From the NCBI GenBank assembly GCA_963703655.1, contig CAVPFA010000003.1, forward strand, positions 992,001-1,056,000: a stretch of DNA of 64,000 bases, written 5' to 3'. This stretch comes from CAVPFA01 sp963703655. GTDB taxonomy: Bacteria; Actinomycetota; Acidimicrobiia; Acidimicrobiales; Bog-793. Of the stretch, positions 43,799 to 53,566 are shown in pieces; the stretch's first letter is position 1; every line of letters starts with the position of its first letter. The notes under the pieces were generated by a model. The model did not search any database. It saw nothing but the letters and a program-made list of their open reading frames with translations, and was not told the DNA's origin. The translations under genes were made by a program, and so were the position numbers.

Positions 43799-44314
43799 TC
43801 AAGCTCCCCGCTCGTCGGCACCCGACGGGTCGTCGCTCCCGGCGACCTGGCGGTAGCCGCTGCGGTGGTGAAGCAACGGAGACCCGAGCGTCCCCACTCC
43901 CATCTCGAGCACCGCGCCGAGCACCAGCATGTGGTCACCGGTCACGACGACCCGCTCGATCTCGCAGTCGACCCAGGCCACCGCCCCGACAAGTACCGGG
44001 TTCCCCGACGGCGCTGGACGCCATTGGACACCCTCGAACTTGTCGGCCTCGCTCACCGCGAACCGCGACGAGATCTCGGCTTGGTCGTGTCCGAGCACGC
44101 TGACGCAAAACGACCCCGAGTCGTTGATGGGCGGCCAGCTCTTCGAGGTCGTCGCGACGAAGAACCCCACGAGCGGGGGGTCGAGCGAGACAGGCACGAA
44201 CGTGCCCACCGACAGCCCCTTCGGCCGGCCCTCGACCACGCCTGCGACGACCGCGACGCTCGTCGGAACCTGTGCCATCACTCGGCGGAAGTGCTCGGCA
44301 CTGAGGTCGGCCAT
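43799..44314 (-). CDS. Flavin reductase family protein (FMN-binding)
   Basis: A 171-aa split-barrel flavoprotein of the flavin-reductase-like (DIM6/NTAB) family, which supplies reduced flavin to monooxygenases. Features: HFRRVMAQVPTSVAVV, GLSVGTFVPVSLDPPLVGFF, SGSFCVSVL and GDHMLVLGAV near the C-terminus. ATG 44314 chosen; GTG 44320 possible. It lies just after serA on the same strand, across a triplicated serA tail. Partner unknown. Confidence 0.87.
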   Translation of the reverse strand: MADLSAEHFRRVMAQVPTSVAVVAGVVEGRPKGLSVGTFVPVSLDPPLVGFFVATTSKSWPPINDSGSFCVSVLGHDQAEISSRFAVSEADKFEGVQWRPAPSGNPVLVGAVAWVDCEIERVVVTGDHMLVLGAVLEMGVGTLGSPLLHHRSGYRQVAGSDDPSGADERGA

Positions 44315-44327
44315 CAGCACGTTGTCC

Positions 44328-44404
44328 TCATGAGGCGGGGCTGGCCAGGCGGGTCATGAGGCGGGGCGGGCCCAGGCGGTCATAAGGCGGGGCGGGCCCA
44401 GGCG
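44328..44404 (-). repeat. Three tandem 26-bp copies of the serA 3' end
   Basis: Units start at 44328, 44354 and 44380. The last is the real end of serA (DAWARPAL, then stop); each earlier unit begins with the same stop triplet context (TCATGAGG versus TCATAAGG) followed by GCGGGGCGGGCCCAGGCG. They lie between serA and the flavin reductase gene. Confidence 0.8.
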
Positions 44405-45963
44405 TCCGCGACGTAGTGGAGGTCGAGGATGCCGGCGGCGGCCTCCAGGCGACCCAGCACGTCACGGGGGACCGGACGATCCGTGGAGAGAAGCATCAAC
44501 GCAGTGCCACCCCCCGCAGTCTGACCGACGGCCATGTTCGTGATGCTGACCCCGGCGTCGCCGAGAGCGGCGCCGACGACGCCGACCATGCCCGGACGAT
44601 CGTCATTGCGCACGATGAGCAGATTCGGGGCAAAGGGCAGCTCCACGGCGTGATCGTCGACCATGACGATCCGCTCGGTGCTCGTGCGTCCCAGAGTCCC
44701 CGAGGCTGCGTGCCCGCCGCCGCGAAGCGTCACCTGGCTCAAATAGTCGCCGGCTGTGGTCGTCGACGACTCGCGCACCTGCAGCCCCCTCTCCTCGGCG
44801 AGGCGCGGCGCGTTCACGTAGGAGACCGGCTCCTCGGTCGCCGCGGCGAAGACACCCCTGAGCACCGAAAGCGTGAGAATCCGCGTGTCCTCGCCCGCGA
44901 GAGCTCCCTGGTACTCGACCTCGAGATGGGCCGGCACACCGTCGCAGAGCGAGGCCAACAGGCGGCCCAGTCGCTCCGCGACCCCGAGAAACGGCCGCAC
45001 CCCCTCGGATGCCCCTGCGGCATCGACATTGACGGCATACGGCACGAAGTCGCCCCGCAGCGCGAGCACGATCTGTTCAGCGATCTGCTCGCCGGCCTTG
45101 TCCTGCGCCTCTGCCGTGCTGGCGCCGAGATGGGGGGTGACGACCACCTGGTCCAACTCGAAGAGGGGCGAAGAGGTGCACGGCTCGCTCGAGAAGACGT
45201 CGAGCGCGGCGCCGGCGACTCGCCCCGAAGCGATGGCGTCGAAAAGGGCCTCCTCGTCCACGATGCCGCCGCGAGCAGTGTTGACGATTCGGATTCCCGG
45301 CTTGGCCCTCGAGAGGAGCTCCTTGCCGATGAGCCCAGTCGTCTCGGGCACCCTCGGCAAATGGATGCTGAGGAAGTCGGCGCTCTCGGCGAGCTCCTCG
45401 AGGCTCAGAAGCTCCACCCCCATCTTGCGCGCCCGATCAGGCGTCACGTACGGGTCGTAGGCCACGAGCCGCATCCCGAACGCGGCGGCGCGCTGTGCCA
45501 CGAGCGCCCCCACGCGCCCCAGCCCGACGATCCCGAGGGTCTTGCCGTGCAGCTCGACTCCCTCCCACTTGTCCCGCTCCCACCGCCCCGCCACGAGGGC
45601 GGCGTGCGCCTGGGGGATGTTGCGCGCCTGAGCCAACAAAAGCGCGACGGCGTGCTCTGCGGCGGAGAGGATGTTCGACTCGGGAGCGTTGACGACCATC
45701 ACGCCAAGACGGGTGGCGGCGTCCACGTCGACGTTGTCGAGCCCGATGCCGGCGCGACCGACCACGACCAGAGCGCTCCCGGCCCGGAGCACCTCGGCGG
45801 TCACGCGGGTCTCCGAACGGATGACGAGCGCCCCCGATCCGGCGACGGCTTCGATGAGGCTTTCTGGCGTCAGCGAGAGCTGGACGTCGACGTCGTGACC
45901 TGCAGCGGCCATCTGCTCGAGCCCGCGAGACGAGAGCCTCTCGGTGACGAGGATCCTCGCCAT
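44380..45963 (-). CDS. serA: D-3-phosphoglycerate dehydrogenase
   Basis: First enzyme of serine synthesis, 527 aa, long actinobacterial type with an intervening ASB domain and C-terminal ACT domain. Visible: NAD-binding GIVGLGRVGALVAQRAAAFG, active-site segments NTARGGIVDEEALFDAI and VVTPHLGASTAEAQ (catalytic His), and the ACT segment LLIVRNDDRPGMVGVVGAAL with GVSITNMAVGQ. It follows the aminotransferase gene by three bases. Confidence 0.96.
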   Translation of the reverse strand: MARILVTERLSSRGLEQMAAAGHDVDVQLSLTPESLIEAVAGSGALVIRSETRVTAEVLRAGSALVVVGRAGIGLDNVDVDAATRLGVMVVNAPESNILSAAEHAVALLLAQARNIPQAHAALVAGRWERDKWEGVELHGKTLGIVGLGRVGALVAQRAAAFGMRLVAYDPYVTPDRARKMGVELLSLEELAESADFLSIHLPRVPETTGLIGKELLSRAKPGIRIVNTARGGIVDEEALFDAIASGRVAGAALDVFSSEPCTSSPLFELDQVVVTPHLGASTAEAQDKAGEQIAEQIVLALRGDFVPYAVNVDAAGASEGVRPFLGVAERLGRLLASLCDGVPAHLEVEYQGALAGEDTRILTLSVLRGVFAAATEEPVSYVNAPRLAEERGLQVRESSTTTAGDYLSQVTLRGGGHAASGTLGRTSTERIVMVDDHAVELPFAPNLLIVRNDDRPGMVGVVGAALGDAGVSITNMAVGQTAGGGTALMLLSTDRPVPRDVLGRLEAAAGILDLHYVADAWARPAL

Positions 45964-45966
45964 CGT

Positions 45967-47205
45967 TTAGGCGCCGACCTCCGACAAGAGTGCCGCGAGA
46001 CGCTGGATACCTCGGACGAGATCCGCGTCCGAGAGGGCGTAGGAGAACCGGCCGTAGCCCGGCGCACCGAAGGCCTCGCCAGGCACGAATGCGACGAGCG
46101 ACTCCTCGAGCACGATCTCGGCCAGCTCGAGCGTCGTCTCGGGTCTCCTGCCCCGCAGCTCGCGCCCGAGGACGCCTTCGAACGAGGGGAACGCGTAGAA
46201 GGCGCCCTCCGGCTCGACGCACGAGACCCCTTCGATCTCCGACAGCATCCTGTAGATGGTCCGCCGGCGCCGGTCGAAGGCCGCCTTCATCTCGGTCACC
46301 TCGGCCAAGCCCGCCGTCAACGCTGCGATCGCCGCACGCTGCGCGACGTTGTTGACGTTGGAGGTCGTGTGCGACTGGAGATTGGTCGCGGCCTCGACGA
46401 CGTCTGGCGGCCCGATCAGCCACCCGACTCGCCAGCCGGTCATGGCGTAGGTCTTCGCGACGCCATTGACCACGATGCAGCGCTCGGCCAGCTCGGGCAC
46501 CACCACCGGCATCGAATGCTGGACGTGGTCTTCGTACACGAGGTGCTCGTACATCTCGTCGGTGACCACCCACCATCCGCGCTCGGCCGCGAGCCGACCG
46601 ATGTCCGCGATCGCGTCGCGGCGGTACACCGCACCGGTGGGGTTGGACGGCGACACGAAGAGGAGCACTTTCGTCCGGTCCGTGGCCGCGTCCTCGAGTT
46701 GGTCGACGGTGACCTTGAAGCCGCTCGCCTTCCCCGTCGGAACCTCGACCGGTCGGCCGCCGGCGAGACGGATCGCCTCGGGATAGGTCGTCCAGTACGG
46801 CGTCGGGACCAGCACCTCGTCGCCGGGGTCGAGCAGCGTCGCGAAGGCGTTGTAGACCGCATGCTTGCCGCCGTTGGTGACGAGCACCTGCTGGGGGCGG
46901 ACCTCGTAGCCGGAGTCACGCACCGTCTTGGACGCGATCGCCTCCCTCAGCTCGGGCAGGCCCGCAGTCGGCGTGTACCGGTGGTTGCGAGGGTCGCGGC
47001 ACGCTGCGACGGCGGCTTCGGCAACGGCCGCCGGCGTCGGGAAATCGGGCTCGCCGGCTCCAAAACCGACGACGTCGAGACCTTGGGCTTGCAATTGCTT
47101 CGCCTTGGCGTCGATGGCCATCGTGGCCGAAGGCTCGACGCTGCCGACCCGGCGCGAGATGCGCCGAGTCGCTGGAGAATGGGCAAGTAGAGGGGGCGTT
47201 GCCAT
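45967..47205 (-). CDS. Class-I pyridoxal-phosphate aminotransferase (aspartate aminotransferase-like)
   Basis: A 412-aa aminotransferase. It has the N-terminal SATMAIDAKAKQLQAQGLDV, VVGFGAGEPDFPTP, YTPTAGLPELREAIA, the segment FVSPSNPTGAVYRRDAI, TDEMYEHLVYED and the PLP-lysine in VNGVAKTYAMTGWRVGWL. These match bacterial AspB/Ib-type aspartate aminotransferases. ATG 47205 selected; the open frame above it is shadow. It is the first gene of a unit with serA and is divergent from serC by about 60 bases, giving a compact serine locus. Confidence 0.92.
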   Translation of the reverse strand: MATPPLLAHSPATRRISRRVGSVEPSATMAIDAKAKQLQAQGLDVVGFGAGEPDFPTPAAVAEAAVAACRDPRNHRYTPTAGLPELREAIASKTVRDSGYEVRPQQVLVTNGGKHAVYNAFATLLDPGDEVLVPTPYWTTYPEAIRLAGGRPVEVPTGKASGFKVTVDQLEDAATDRTKVLLFVSPSNPTGAVYRRDAIADIGRLAAERGWWVVTDEMYEHLVYEDHVQHSMPVVVPELAERCIVVNGVAKTYAMTGWRVGWLIGPPDVVEAATNLQSHTTSNVNNVAQRAAIAALTAGLAEVTEMKAAFDRRRRTIYRMLSEIEGVSCVEPEGAFYAFPSFEGVLGRELRGRRPETTLELAEIVLEESLVAFVPGEAFGAPGYGRFSYALSDADLVRGIQRLAALLSEVGA

Positions 47206-47262
47206 CTGCCTATGCTGGCACAGGTTCCCTCGTTGCCATGCACAGGCTCCCGGAGGTTCCCG

Positions 47263-48396
47263 TTGACCACGCTCCAGATTCCTAGGCCGTTGCTGCCGGC
47301 CGACGGCCGTTTCGGGTCGGGCCCGTCGAAGGTAAGGGCGCAAGCGGTGGGCGTGCTCGCAGCGCGAGCGCCGGCGTACCTCGGGACGAGCCACCGCCAA
47401 GAGCCCGTCCGCCACGTCGTCGGGCGAATCCGGTCCGGCCTGGCGGACCTCTTCGCCTTGCCGGACGGCTACGAGGTGGCGTTGGGAAACGGCGGGACGA
47501 CAGCCTTCTGGGACGCCGCAACGTTCTGCCTCGTCGAGCGCAAGTCCCAGCACCTCGCGTTCGGGGAGTTCTCGGCCCGGTTCGCCGAGCGCACCCGCGC
47601 CGCCCCGTTTCTCGAGGATCCCGAGGTCCTCGTCTCCGAGCCCGGTACCTTCCCGCGGCCCGTGGTCGACGCGGCCGTCGACACGTACTGCCTCACCCAC
47701 AACGAGACCTCCACCGGCGTGCAGATGGCCGTGCGGCGACCTCTTGCGAGCGACGGGACGCCGGCGGGCGGCCTCGTCCTAGTCGACGGGACCTCAGCGG
47801 CGGGTGGCCTCCGGGTCGAATCGGCCGAGTTCGACGCCTACTACTTCGCTCCCCAGAAGTGCTTCGGCTCCGAAGGCGGGCTGTGGCTCGCACTACTGTC
47901 TCCTTCCGCAATCGGCCGGATCGAGCGGCTTTCGGCGACTGGGCGGTTCGTTCCCGCGTTCTTGGACCTCGCCATCGCCGTCACCCACTCCCGCCTGCGA
48001 CAGACCTACAACACGCCGGCGCTCGCCACGTTGCTCCTGCTCGACGAACAGGTGCAGTGGTTCCTCGCCAACGGCGGCCTCGACTGGGCTGCCTCGCGGG
48101 CGGATCGCTCGGCGGAGATCGTCTACGGGTGGGCGGAGCGCTCGAGTTACGCGCAGCCCTTCGTGAGGGACCCGGCCGAGCGAAGTCATGTCACCGCCGC
48201 TGTCGACTTCGACGAACAGATCGACGCGCTCGAAGTTGCGGCAATCCTGCGCGCGAACGGCATCGTCGACACCGAGTCCTACCGCAAGTTGGGGAGGAAC
48301 CAGCTTCGCATCGCGTTGTTTCCTTCGATCGAGCCCGCAGACGTCGAGGCCCTCACGTCGTGCATCGACTGGGTCGTGGAGCGCCTGGCGCCTTGA
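47263..48396 (+). CDS. serC: Phosphoserine aminotransferase (actinobacterial type)
   Basis: Transfers an amino group from glutamate to 3-phosphohydroxypyruvate. The 377-aa product matches the actinobacterial SerC: DGRFGSGPSKVR near the start, AYLGTSHRQEPVRHVVGRI, ALGNGGTTAFWDAATF, THNETSTGVQMAVRRP, VDGTSAAGGLRV and the PLP-lysine in AYYFAPQKCFGSEGGLWLA. TTG 47263 is chosen because GGAGG lies five bases upstream; ATG 47212 is an in-frame alternative that would add 17 residues. Confidence 0.93.
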   Translation: MTTLQIPRPLLPADGRFGSGPSKVRAQAVGVLAARAPAYLGTSHRQEPVRHVVGRIRSGLADLFALPDGYEVALGNGGTTAFWDAATFCLVERKSQHLAFGEFSARFAERTRAAPFLEDPEVLVSEPGTFPRPVVDAAVDTYCLTHNETSTGVQMAVRRPLASDGTPAGGLVLVDGTSAAGGLRVESAEFDAYYFAPQKCFGSEGGLWLALLSPSAIGRIERLSATGRFVPAFLDLAIAVTHSRLRQTYNTPALATLLLLDEQVQWFLANGGLDWAASRADRSAEIVYGWAERSSYAQPFVRDPAERSHVTAAVDFDEQIDALEVAAILRANGIVDTESYRKLGRNQLRIALFPSIEPADVEALTSCIDWVVERLAP

Positions 48397-48509
48397 CGCG
48401 GACCTCGCCAGGCCTTCGGGCCCCCGTGATGAGAGTCGAAACGAGGTAAACTGCCTGGTCGGAGGCAGCTTCGGACCCGACTCGATCCATCAACCGTAGG
48501 AGGACCGCA

Positions 48510-49109
48510 ATGACGCTCCACTCGTGTGCCAGCAAATGCCCAGACGCTATAGAGGTCTCGACTTCGCGACGCCGGCGCCACCTTCGAGTGGGACTTGGCG
48601 CCATCGTGGTCTCGGGCGTTATTGGGCTCTTCGGCGCCCCGACCTTGGCCCAGCCGTCGAAGATCTCACCCAAGGCCTTTTGTGCCAAGATCCCGGCCGC
48701 GACCGTGTCCTCGCTCTTCGGCCAGAAGGTCCCGCTGCTCGGTGCCTTACTGCAGGGCCGCGGAAACGATGTCTGCGAATTCGCCAAGATCGGGAGCGGT
48801 TATTCGGTGAGTGGAGTGACCTTGAATTACGACTACTTGGGCACCGGAACCGTGGCGTCAAACCTCGCCGCTCTCAAGAAGCAGAAAGGGGTCAGCCACC
48901 TTGTCATCAAGCCGTACGCGTCGATCGGCGGCGGCACCACCTTCTCCTTCACCGCCACGTTCTCGGACCCCACGCCTCCCGCAACCAAGATCCACGAGTC
49001 CGGGATGGTCTCCTACAACCGCTCGAACCACTACGGGGTCGTCGTGACCAAGGTGCTTTCGACTTCGAAGTTGGCGAAGCTGTTGAACTTGGCCGTGAAG
49101 GCGGCGTAG
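48510..49109 (+). CDS. Uncharacterised exported protein (199 aa)
   Basis: A 199-aa protein with a strong ribosome site (AGGAGG) before ATG 48510. A basic N-region (SRRRRHLR) and hydrophobic core (VGLGAIVVSGVIGLFG) ending APTLAQ form a signal or anchor around residues 20-48. The mature part has two Cys (FCAKIPAATVSSLFG, NDVCEFAKIG) spaced to form a disulfide and a beta-rich rest, resembling small DUF3558-like actinobacterial exported proteins in layout. Family not certain. Confidence 0.75.
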   Translation: MTLHSCASKCPDAIEVSTSRRRRHLRVGLGAIVVSGVIGLFGAPTLAQPSKISPKAFCAKIPAATVSSLFGQKVPLLGALLQGRGNDVCEFAKIGSGYSVSGVTLNYDYLGTGTVASNLAALKKQKGVSHLVIKPYASIGGGTTFSFTATFSDPTPPATKIHESGMVSYNRSNHYGVVVTKVLSTSKLAKLLNLAVKAA

Positions 49110-49146
49110 CGCACTCAGGTTCTCCCGTCGCCAGGGCCGGCGGCCC

Positions 49147-49974
49147 TCACGACGGGAGAGGCAGCTCCACCACGGCATCCATCGCCAACCAGAACAACGC
49201 CTCTCGCGCATCGTGGGCTTGCACCCAGTCGCGGTGATCCCAGGCGTCGCCGGCCAGGCTGTCGGCCGCGTATAGGACCTGGCCCAGGGAAACCCCCCTG
49301 AACCGCGCCACCGCCAGCAAGGCGGCCGCCTCCATCTCGACGGTGATGCAGCCTTCTGCCCGCCGGAGCGAGACCTTGTCCCTGGTCTCCCGGTAGACCG
49401 CATCGGTCGACCACGTGATCCCGGTCGTGAACGGCACGCCCGAGCGGCCTAGGATCTCTTCGACCGCGGAAACGACGGCCGGGACGGCCTCGACGAGCCG
49501 TGAAGGGGCGAGATAGTGGTAAGAGGTCCCCTCGTCGCGGACCGCGGCCGACACCACGACCGGATGCCCGAGCGCAAGCCCGGCGTCGAGCGCTCCGGCG
49601 CCTCCGCAGGCGACCAGCGCACGGCACCCGTAGTCGATCGCCTCCTCGAGGAACAACGCCGCCAGCGGCGCTCCCACGCCGGGCTGGAAAAAGGCGACCC
49701 GCTCGCCGCCATGCTCGAGCTCGAAGATCGGGTGGATGCCGTGCTCGGAGTACAGGTGACCGGCCCGGCGGGCATCCCGCTCGGCCGCGACCCGGCTCAC
49801 GACATCGCCGAAAAAGCACATGACCGCTCGTGCGGGCATGTCGGCCTCCTCGCGCGACGGCGCGCAGAGATGGACCGACGGCTCAATGAGCGCTCTTCGC
49901 TCCGGGTCGAATTCGAGGATCGGGTAGTCGGCGCGGGTCAGCTCGTCAGAGCCGGGCCGCGGGGCAGCCGGCAA
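49147..49974 (-). CDS. Nucleoside phosphorylase (PNP/UDP family)
   Basis: Phosphorolytic enzyme of the PNP_UDP_1 family, uridine-phosphorylase-like. Segments: DYPILEFDPERRALIEPSV, MCFFGDVVSRVA, FQPGVGAPLAALFLEEAIDY, the phosphate/nucleoside-binding GCRALVACGGAGALD, YHYLAPSR and VEMEAAALLAVARFRG (ribose-binding Met-Glu). The DYPILEFDP region appears conserved, so I place the start upstream at TTG 49974 (275 aa). ATG 49839, with GGAGG before it, would give 230 aa. It starts 18 bases after ilvC's stop on the same strand. Confidence 0.85.
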   Translation of the reverse strand: MPAAPRPGSDELTRADYPILEFDPERRALIEPSVHLCAPSREEADMPARAVMCFFGDVVSRVAAERDARRAGHLYSEHGIHPIFELEHGGERVAFFQPGVGAPLAALFLEEAIDYGCRALVACGGAGALDAGLALGHPVVVSAAVRDEGTSYHYLAPSRLVEAVPAVVSAVEEILGRSGVPFTTGITWSTDAVYRETRDKVSLRRAEGCITVEMEAAALLAVARFRGVSLGQVLYAADSLAGDAWDHRDWVQAHDAREALFWLAMDAVVELPLPS

Positions 49975-49991
49975 CGGGCGACCGGAGACGA

Positions 49992-51018
49992 CTAGCCCCC
50001 CGAGACGTCTTCCAGGCGCTGGCGCCCAGCCGAGATGAAGGGCATCATCGACCGCAGCTCGGCGCCGACGATCTCGATCGGATGGCTCCTGCCGGCCGCC
50101 CGGAGCTCGTTGAAGCGCGGTCTGCCGGCGCGGTTCTCGGCCACCCATTCCTTGGCGAAGCTCCCGTCCTTGATCTCCTCGAGGATCCGGCGCATCTCCG
50201 CGCGGACACGGTCGTCGATGATCCGCGGGCCGCGGGTGAGATCGCCGTACTCGGCGGTGTCCGACACCGAAAAGCGCATGCCGGCGATGCCCTGCTCGTA
50301 CATGAGGTCGACGATCAGCTTCAGCTCGTGCAGGCATTCGAAGTAGGCCGATTCGGGCTGGTATCCCGCCTCGACGAGCGTCTCGAAGCCCGCCATCACG
50401 AGCGCGGTCAGACCTCCGCAGAGCACGACCTGCTCACCGAACAGGTCGGTCTCGGTCTCCTCCTCGAAGGTCGTCTCGAGCACTCCGGCTCTGGTAGCGC
50501 CAAGGGCGTCCGCATAAGACAGAGCGAGCGCCATTGCCTTGCCGGACGCGTCGGCCGACACGGCGATGAGCGACGGTACGCCGCCGCCTTCTGTGTACGT
50601 GCGGCGAACCAGGTGACCGGGCCCCTTCGGGGCGACCATCGCCACGTCGACGCCCGGAGGCGGCGTGATCAGCCCGAAACGGATGTTGAACCCGTGAGCG
50701 AAGAACACCGCGTCCCCGTCCGCTAGGTGGGGCGCGATGTCGGCCTCGTAGACGGCCGCCTGCTCGGTGTCGGGCAGCAGGATCATGACGAGGTCCGCCT
50801 CGGCCGCGGCCTCGGCCACGGGAACGACTCGTAGAGCCAGCCGCTTCCGCCTTGGCGCGCGATGAGGACTCCGGCCGGAGCCCGACGCGGACGTCGACGC
50901 CCGAATCGTGCAGGTTCAGCGCGTGCGCGTGGCCCTGCGAGCCGTAGCCGATGACAGCTACCTTGCGCGACCGGACCAGGGACGGGTCCGCGTGATCCTC
51001 GTAGTAAAGCTTGGCCAT
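49992..51018 (-). CDS. ilvC: Ketol-acid reductoisomerase, one frame break
   Basis: Second common enzyme of Ile/Val synthesis, class I, about 342 aa after repair. N-terminal: MAKLYYEDHADPSLVRSRKVAVIGYGSQGHAHALNL with NADP-binding Gly-rich loop and GLRPESSSRAKAEAAG. A single-base shift near 50835 leads to LRVVPVAEAAAEADLVMILLPD, VAMVAPKGPGHLVRR, the metal-binding Asp/Glu segment GVLETTFEEETETDLFGEQV and YFECLHELKLIVDLMYEQG, with the C-terminal half intact. Third gene of the ilvBNC operon, 75 bases after ilvN. Confidence 0.93.
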
Positions 51019-51092
51019 GACGCTCCTGTCGTTGTTGATCGTGTCTGATTCTTCCCTCGAAGCGGCCTCCGGGCGATTTCGGGCAGGACCTT

Positions 51093-51647
51093 TCAGGCGA
51101 TGTCCGCCGCCGGCTCCGCCGCCCGCGCCGCCGGCGACCGCCCGTCCAGCTTAGGGAGCGCGATCCGGCCGGTCCGTTGCAGGCCCGCGATCCCATACGG
51201 CGCCATGAGCCTCTCGAAGTCGTCGAGAGCGTCGGGTGTGCCCGCGACCATTACGGTGAGCGCGTCGCGCCCAACGTCGACGATGCGCCCGCCGAACACA
51301 CCGACGAGCTGGATGACCTGCGAGCGTTGGCCTGCGTCGGCCGAGACGCTCACGAGCAGCAGCTCGGCCTCGCGCGCCTCGTAGGGATGGAGCTCTCCTA
51401 TCTCGACGACGTTGATGAGCTTGTCGAGCTGCGCGACGACCTGTTCGAGAGGCGACGACTCGACGTCCACCACGATCGATATCCGGGAGAAGCGCTCGTC
51501 GTCGGTAGGAGCAACCGCGAGTGAGAAGATGTTGTAGCCCCGTCGCGAGAACAGCCCCGCCACCCGGGCGAGCACACCCGCCTTGTTCTCGACGAGCACC
51601 GAGAGCAGGTGGTGTCGAGGCGCGTTCGGCCTGCGATCTGTGCTCAC
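51093..51647 (-). CDS. ilvN: Acetolactate synthase, small regulatory subunit
   Basis: Valine-sensitive regulatory subunit of 184 aa. The N-terminal ACT domain reads HHLLSVLVENKAGVLARVAG LFSRRGYNIFSLAVAPTDD. The C-terminal domain has LLLVSVSADAGQRSQVIQLV GVFGGRIVDVG. GTG 51647 overlaps the ilvB stop (GTGA). Confidence 0.95.
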   Translation of the reverse strand: MSTDRRPNAPRHHLLSVLVENKAGVLARVAGLFSRRGYNIFSLAVAPTDDERFSRISIVVDVESSPLEQVVAQLDKLINVVEIGELHPYEAREAELLLVSVSADAGQRSQVIQLVGVFGGRIVDVGRDALTVMVAGTPDALDDFERLMAPYGIAGLQRTGRIALPKLDGRSPAARAAEPAADIA

Positions 51648-53414
51648 CGGCGCACCACGGCTCTCGGATCCCGCTGGGACGGGTGGACGACGATCTCGTC
51701 GTTGGACGCCCCGGCCGGAACCATCGGGAAGACCTGCTCCATCGAGTCTGTCCGAAAGTCGATCACGACCGGCCGGTCGTCGATGTCGTTCGCCTTCTCG
51801 ATGGCGGGAGTGACCTCCTCAGCGCTCTCCACGCGAAGACCGACGCACCCCATCGACTCGGCCCATCCGACGTAGTCGGGGAGGTCCGGCGAGAGGTATA
51901 CCTCCGAGTAGCGCTCCTCGTAGAACATGTGCTGCCACTGGCGCACCATCCCGAGGTAGGCGTTGTTCAAGATCGCGATCTTGACCGGGATGCGCTCGGC
52001 GCTCGCCGTGACCAGCTCCTGGGCCGTCATCTGGAAGCACCCGTCGCCGTCGACTGCCCACACCATGCGGTCCGGGCGGCCGACCTTTGCCCCGATGGCC
52101 GCCGGCACGGCGAAACCCATGGTGCCCAGGCCGCCGGAGTTGATCCAGGTGTTCGGGTACTCGAACGCCCAGTATTGCGAGGCCCACATCTGGTGCTGGC
52201 CGACGCCGGAGGCGAGGATCGTGTCGGGAGGTGTCGATGCCCTCAGACACTCGATGACGTACTCGGGCTTGAGCGTCGGCCGCCTGCCCGTGCCGCGTGG
52301 CACGGCTTCGGCGTGGTCCGGCTCCGAGCGGTCGTAGGTGTAGGGGTACTCGGCCTGCCATTGGCGAAGAGTCGCGATCCACGGGTCGAGCCTGCCGGGA
52401 TCGAGCGGCCCCGCAGCTCTATGACCTTGGTGAGCGCCTCGATCGCCAGCCGGCAGTCGGCGACGATTCCGACCTCGGGACGCCGGACCTTGCCGATCTC
52501 GGCCTTGTCGATATCGACGTGAACGATCTTCGCCCTCGGCGCGAAGGTCGAGACTTTGCCCGTCACCCGGTCGTCGAAACGGCTGCCGAGAGCCAGCAGC
52601 AGGTCAGCCTGCTGCATCGCGGTGACCGCTGCGTAGTTCCCGTGCATCCCAGGCATCCCGAGGCACAGCGGGTGGCTATCGGGGAATGATCCCCGGGCCA
52701 TGAGCGTCGTCACCACCGGAATCCCGGTCAGCTCCGCGATCTCGCGCAGCGCCTCGGACGCGCCGGCCTTCAAGATGCCGCCCCCGGCGTAGATCACGGG
52801 ACGCTCGGCCGCGAGCACGAGTGCGAGCGCGGCGTCGATCGCTTCCGGGTCGGCGTACGAGGCGGGACGGTAGCCGGGCAGGTCGACGCCGTCGGGCCAG
52901 TACCACTGCATCGGAGCGTTAGAGACGTCCTTCGGGACGTCGATCAGCACCGGGTCCCGGGCGCCCGGTCGTGGCGACGTGAAACGCCTCGCGGACGATT
53001 CGGGGGATGTCAGCGGCATCGGTGACGAGCCAGTTGTGCTTGGTCACTCCAAGTGTGATGCCTGTCGTATCGACACTCCTGGAAGGCATCGGTGCCGATC
53101 GCGCTCGTAGCGACCTGGCCGGTGACACAGACGAAGGGGATCGAGTCCATGAACGCGTCTGCGAGTGGGGTCACGATGTTGGTCGCGCCTGGGCCGCTCG
53201 TGACCATCGCCACGCCGGGCCGGCCGGTCACCTGCGCGTAGCCCTCGGCCATGTGGCCCGCGCCCTGCTCGTGGCGGACGAGGATGTGGCGGATCGACGA
53301 ATCGATGATCGGGTCGTACACGGGAAGGATCGCACCGCCGGGCAGGCCGAAGATGACCTCGACCTCTTGCATCTCGAGACTCTTCACGAGCGCTTGCGCT
53401 CCGGTGAGCTCCAT
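51644..53414 (-). CDS. ilvB: Acetolactate synthase, large subunit, three frame breaks
   Basis: TPP/FAD-dependent catalytic subunit for the first common step of branched-chain synthesis (about 590 aa after repair). Segments in order: GAQALVKSLEMQEVEVIFGL PGGAILPVYD, the catalytic Glu in VRHEQGAGHMAEGYAQVTGR, TSGPGATNIVTPLADAFMDS; shift near 53085; GITLGVTKHNWLVTDA; shift near 52953; VLIDVPKDVSNA through LLALGSRFDDRVTG; shift near 52400; PYTYDRSEP through QMWASQYWAFEYPNTWINSGG LGTMGF and the TPP motif DGDGCFQMTAQEL...NNAYLGMVRQWQ. ATG 53414 has GAGGAGAGG upstream. Three breaks in one essential gene point to sequence error. Confidence 0.9.
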
Positions 53415-53505
53415 CGCCGTACCTCTCCTCCTCGTCCCTGTCTTGTCTCTTCGGGCTTGTCTCTTCGGTTCTTGTTTCTTGTGGTCGCTCAACGCCGGCG
53501 CCGGA

Positions 53506-53535
53506 AAACGAAACGACCTCCCCTTCGGGGAGGTC
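53506..53535 (-). terminator. Attenuator terminator of ilvBNC
   Basis: Transcript GACCUCCC-CGAA-GGGAGGUC (perfect 8-bp stem) followed by UUUCGUUUU, 92 bases before ilvB and 31 bases after the leader peptide stop. Confidence 0.85.
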
Positions 53536-53566
53536 GCAGGCGCAACAACGCGAAAGGCGTCGTGCG

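Noticed and set aside
47207..47700. Upstream extension of the aminotransferase frame (minus strand) over serC
   Set aside because: It runs antisense to conserved serC sequence; ATG 47205 begins the family-like part.
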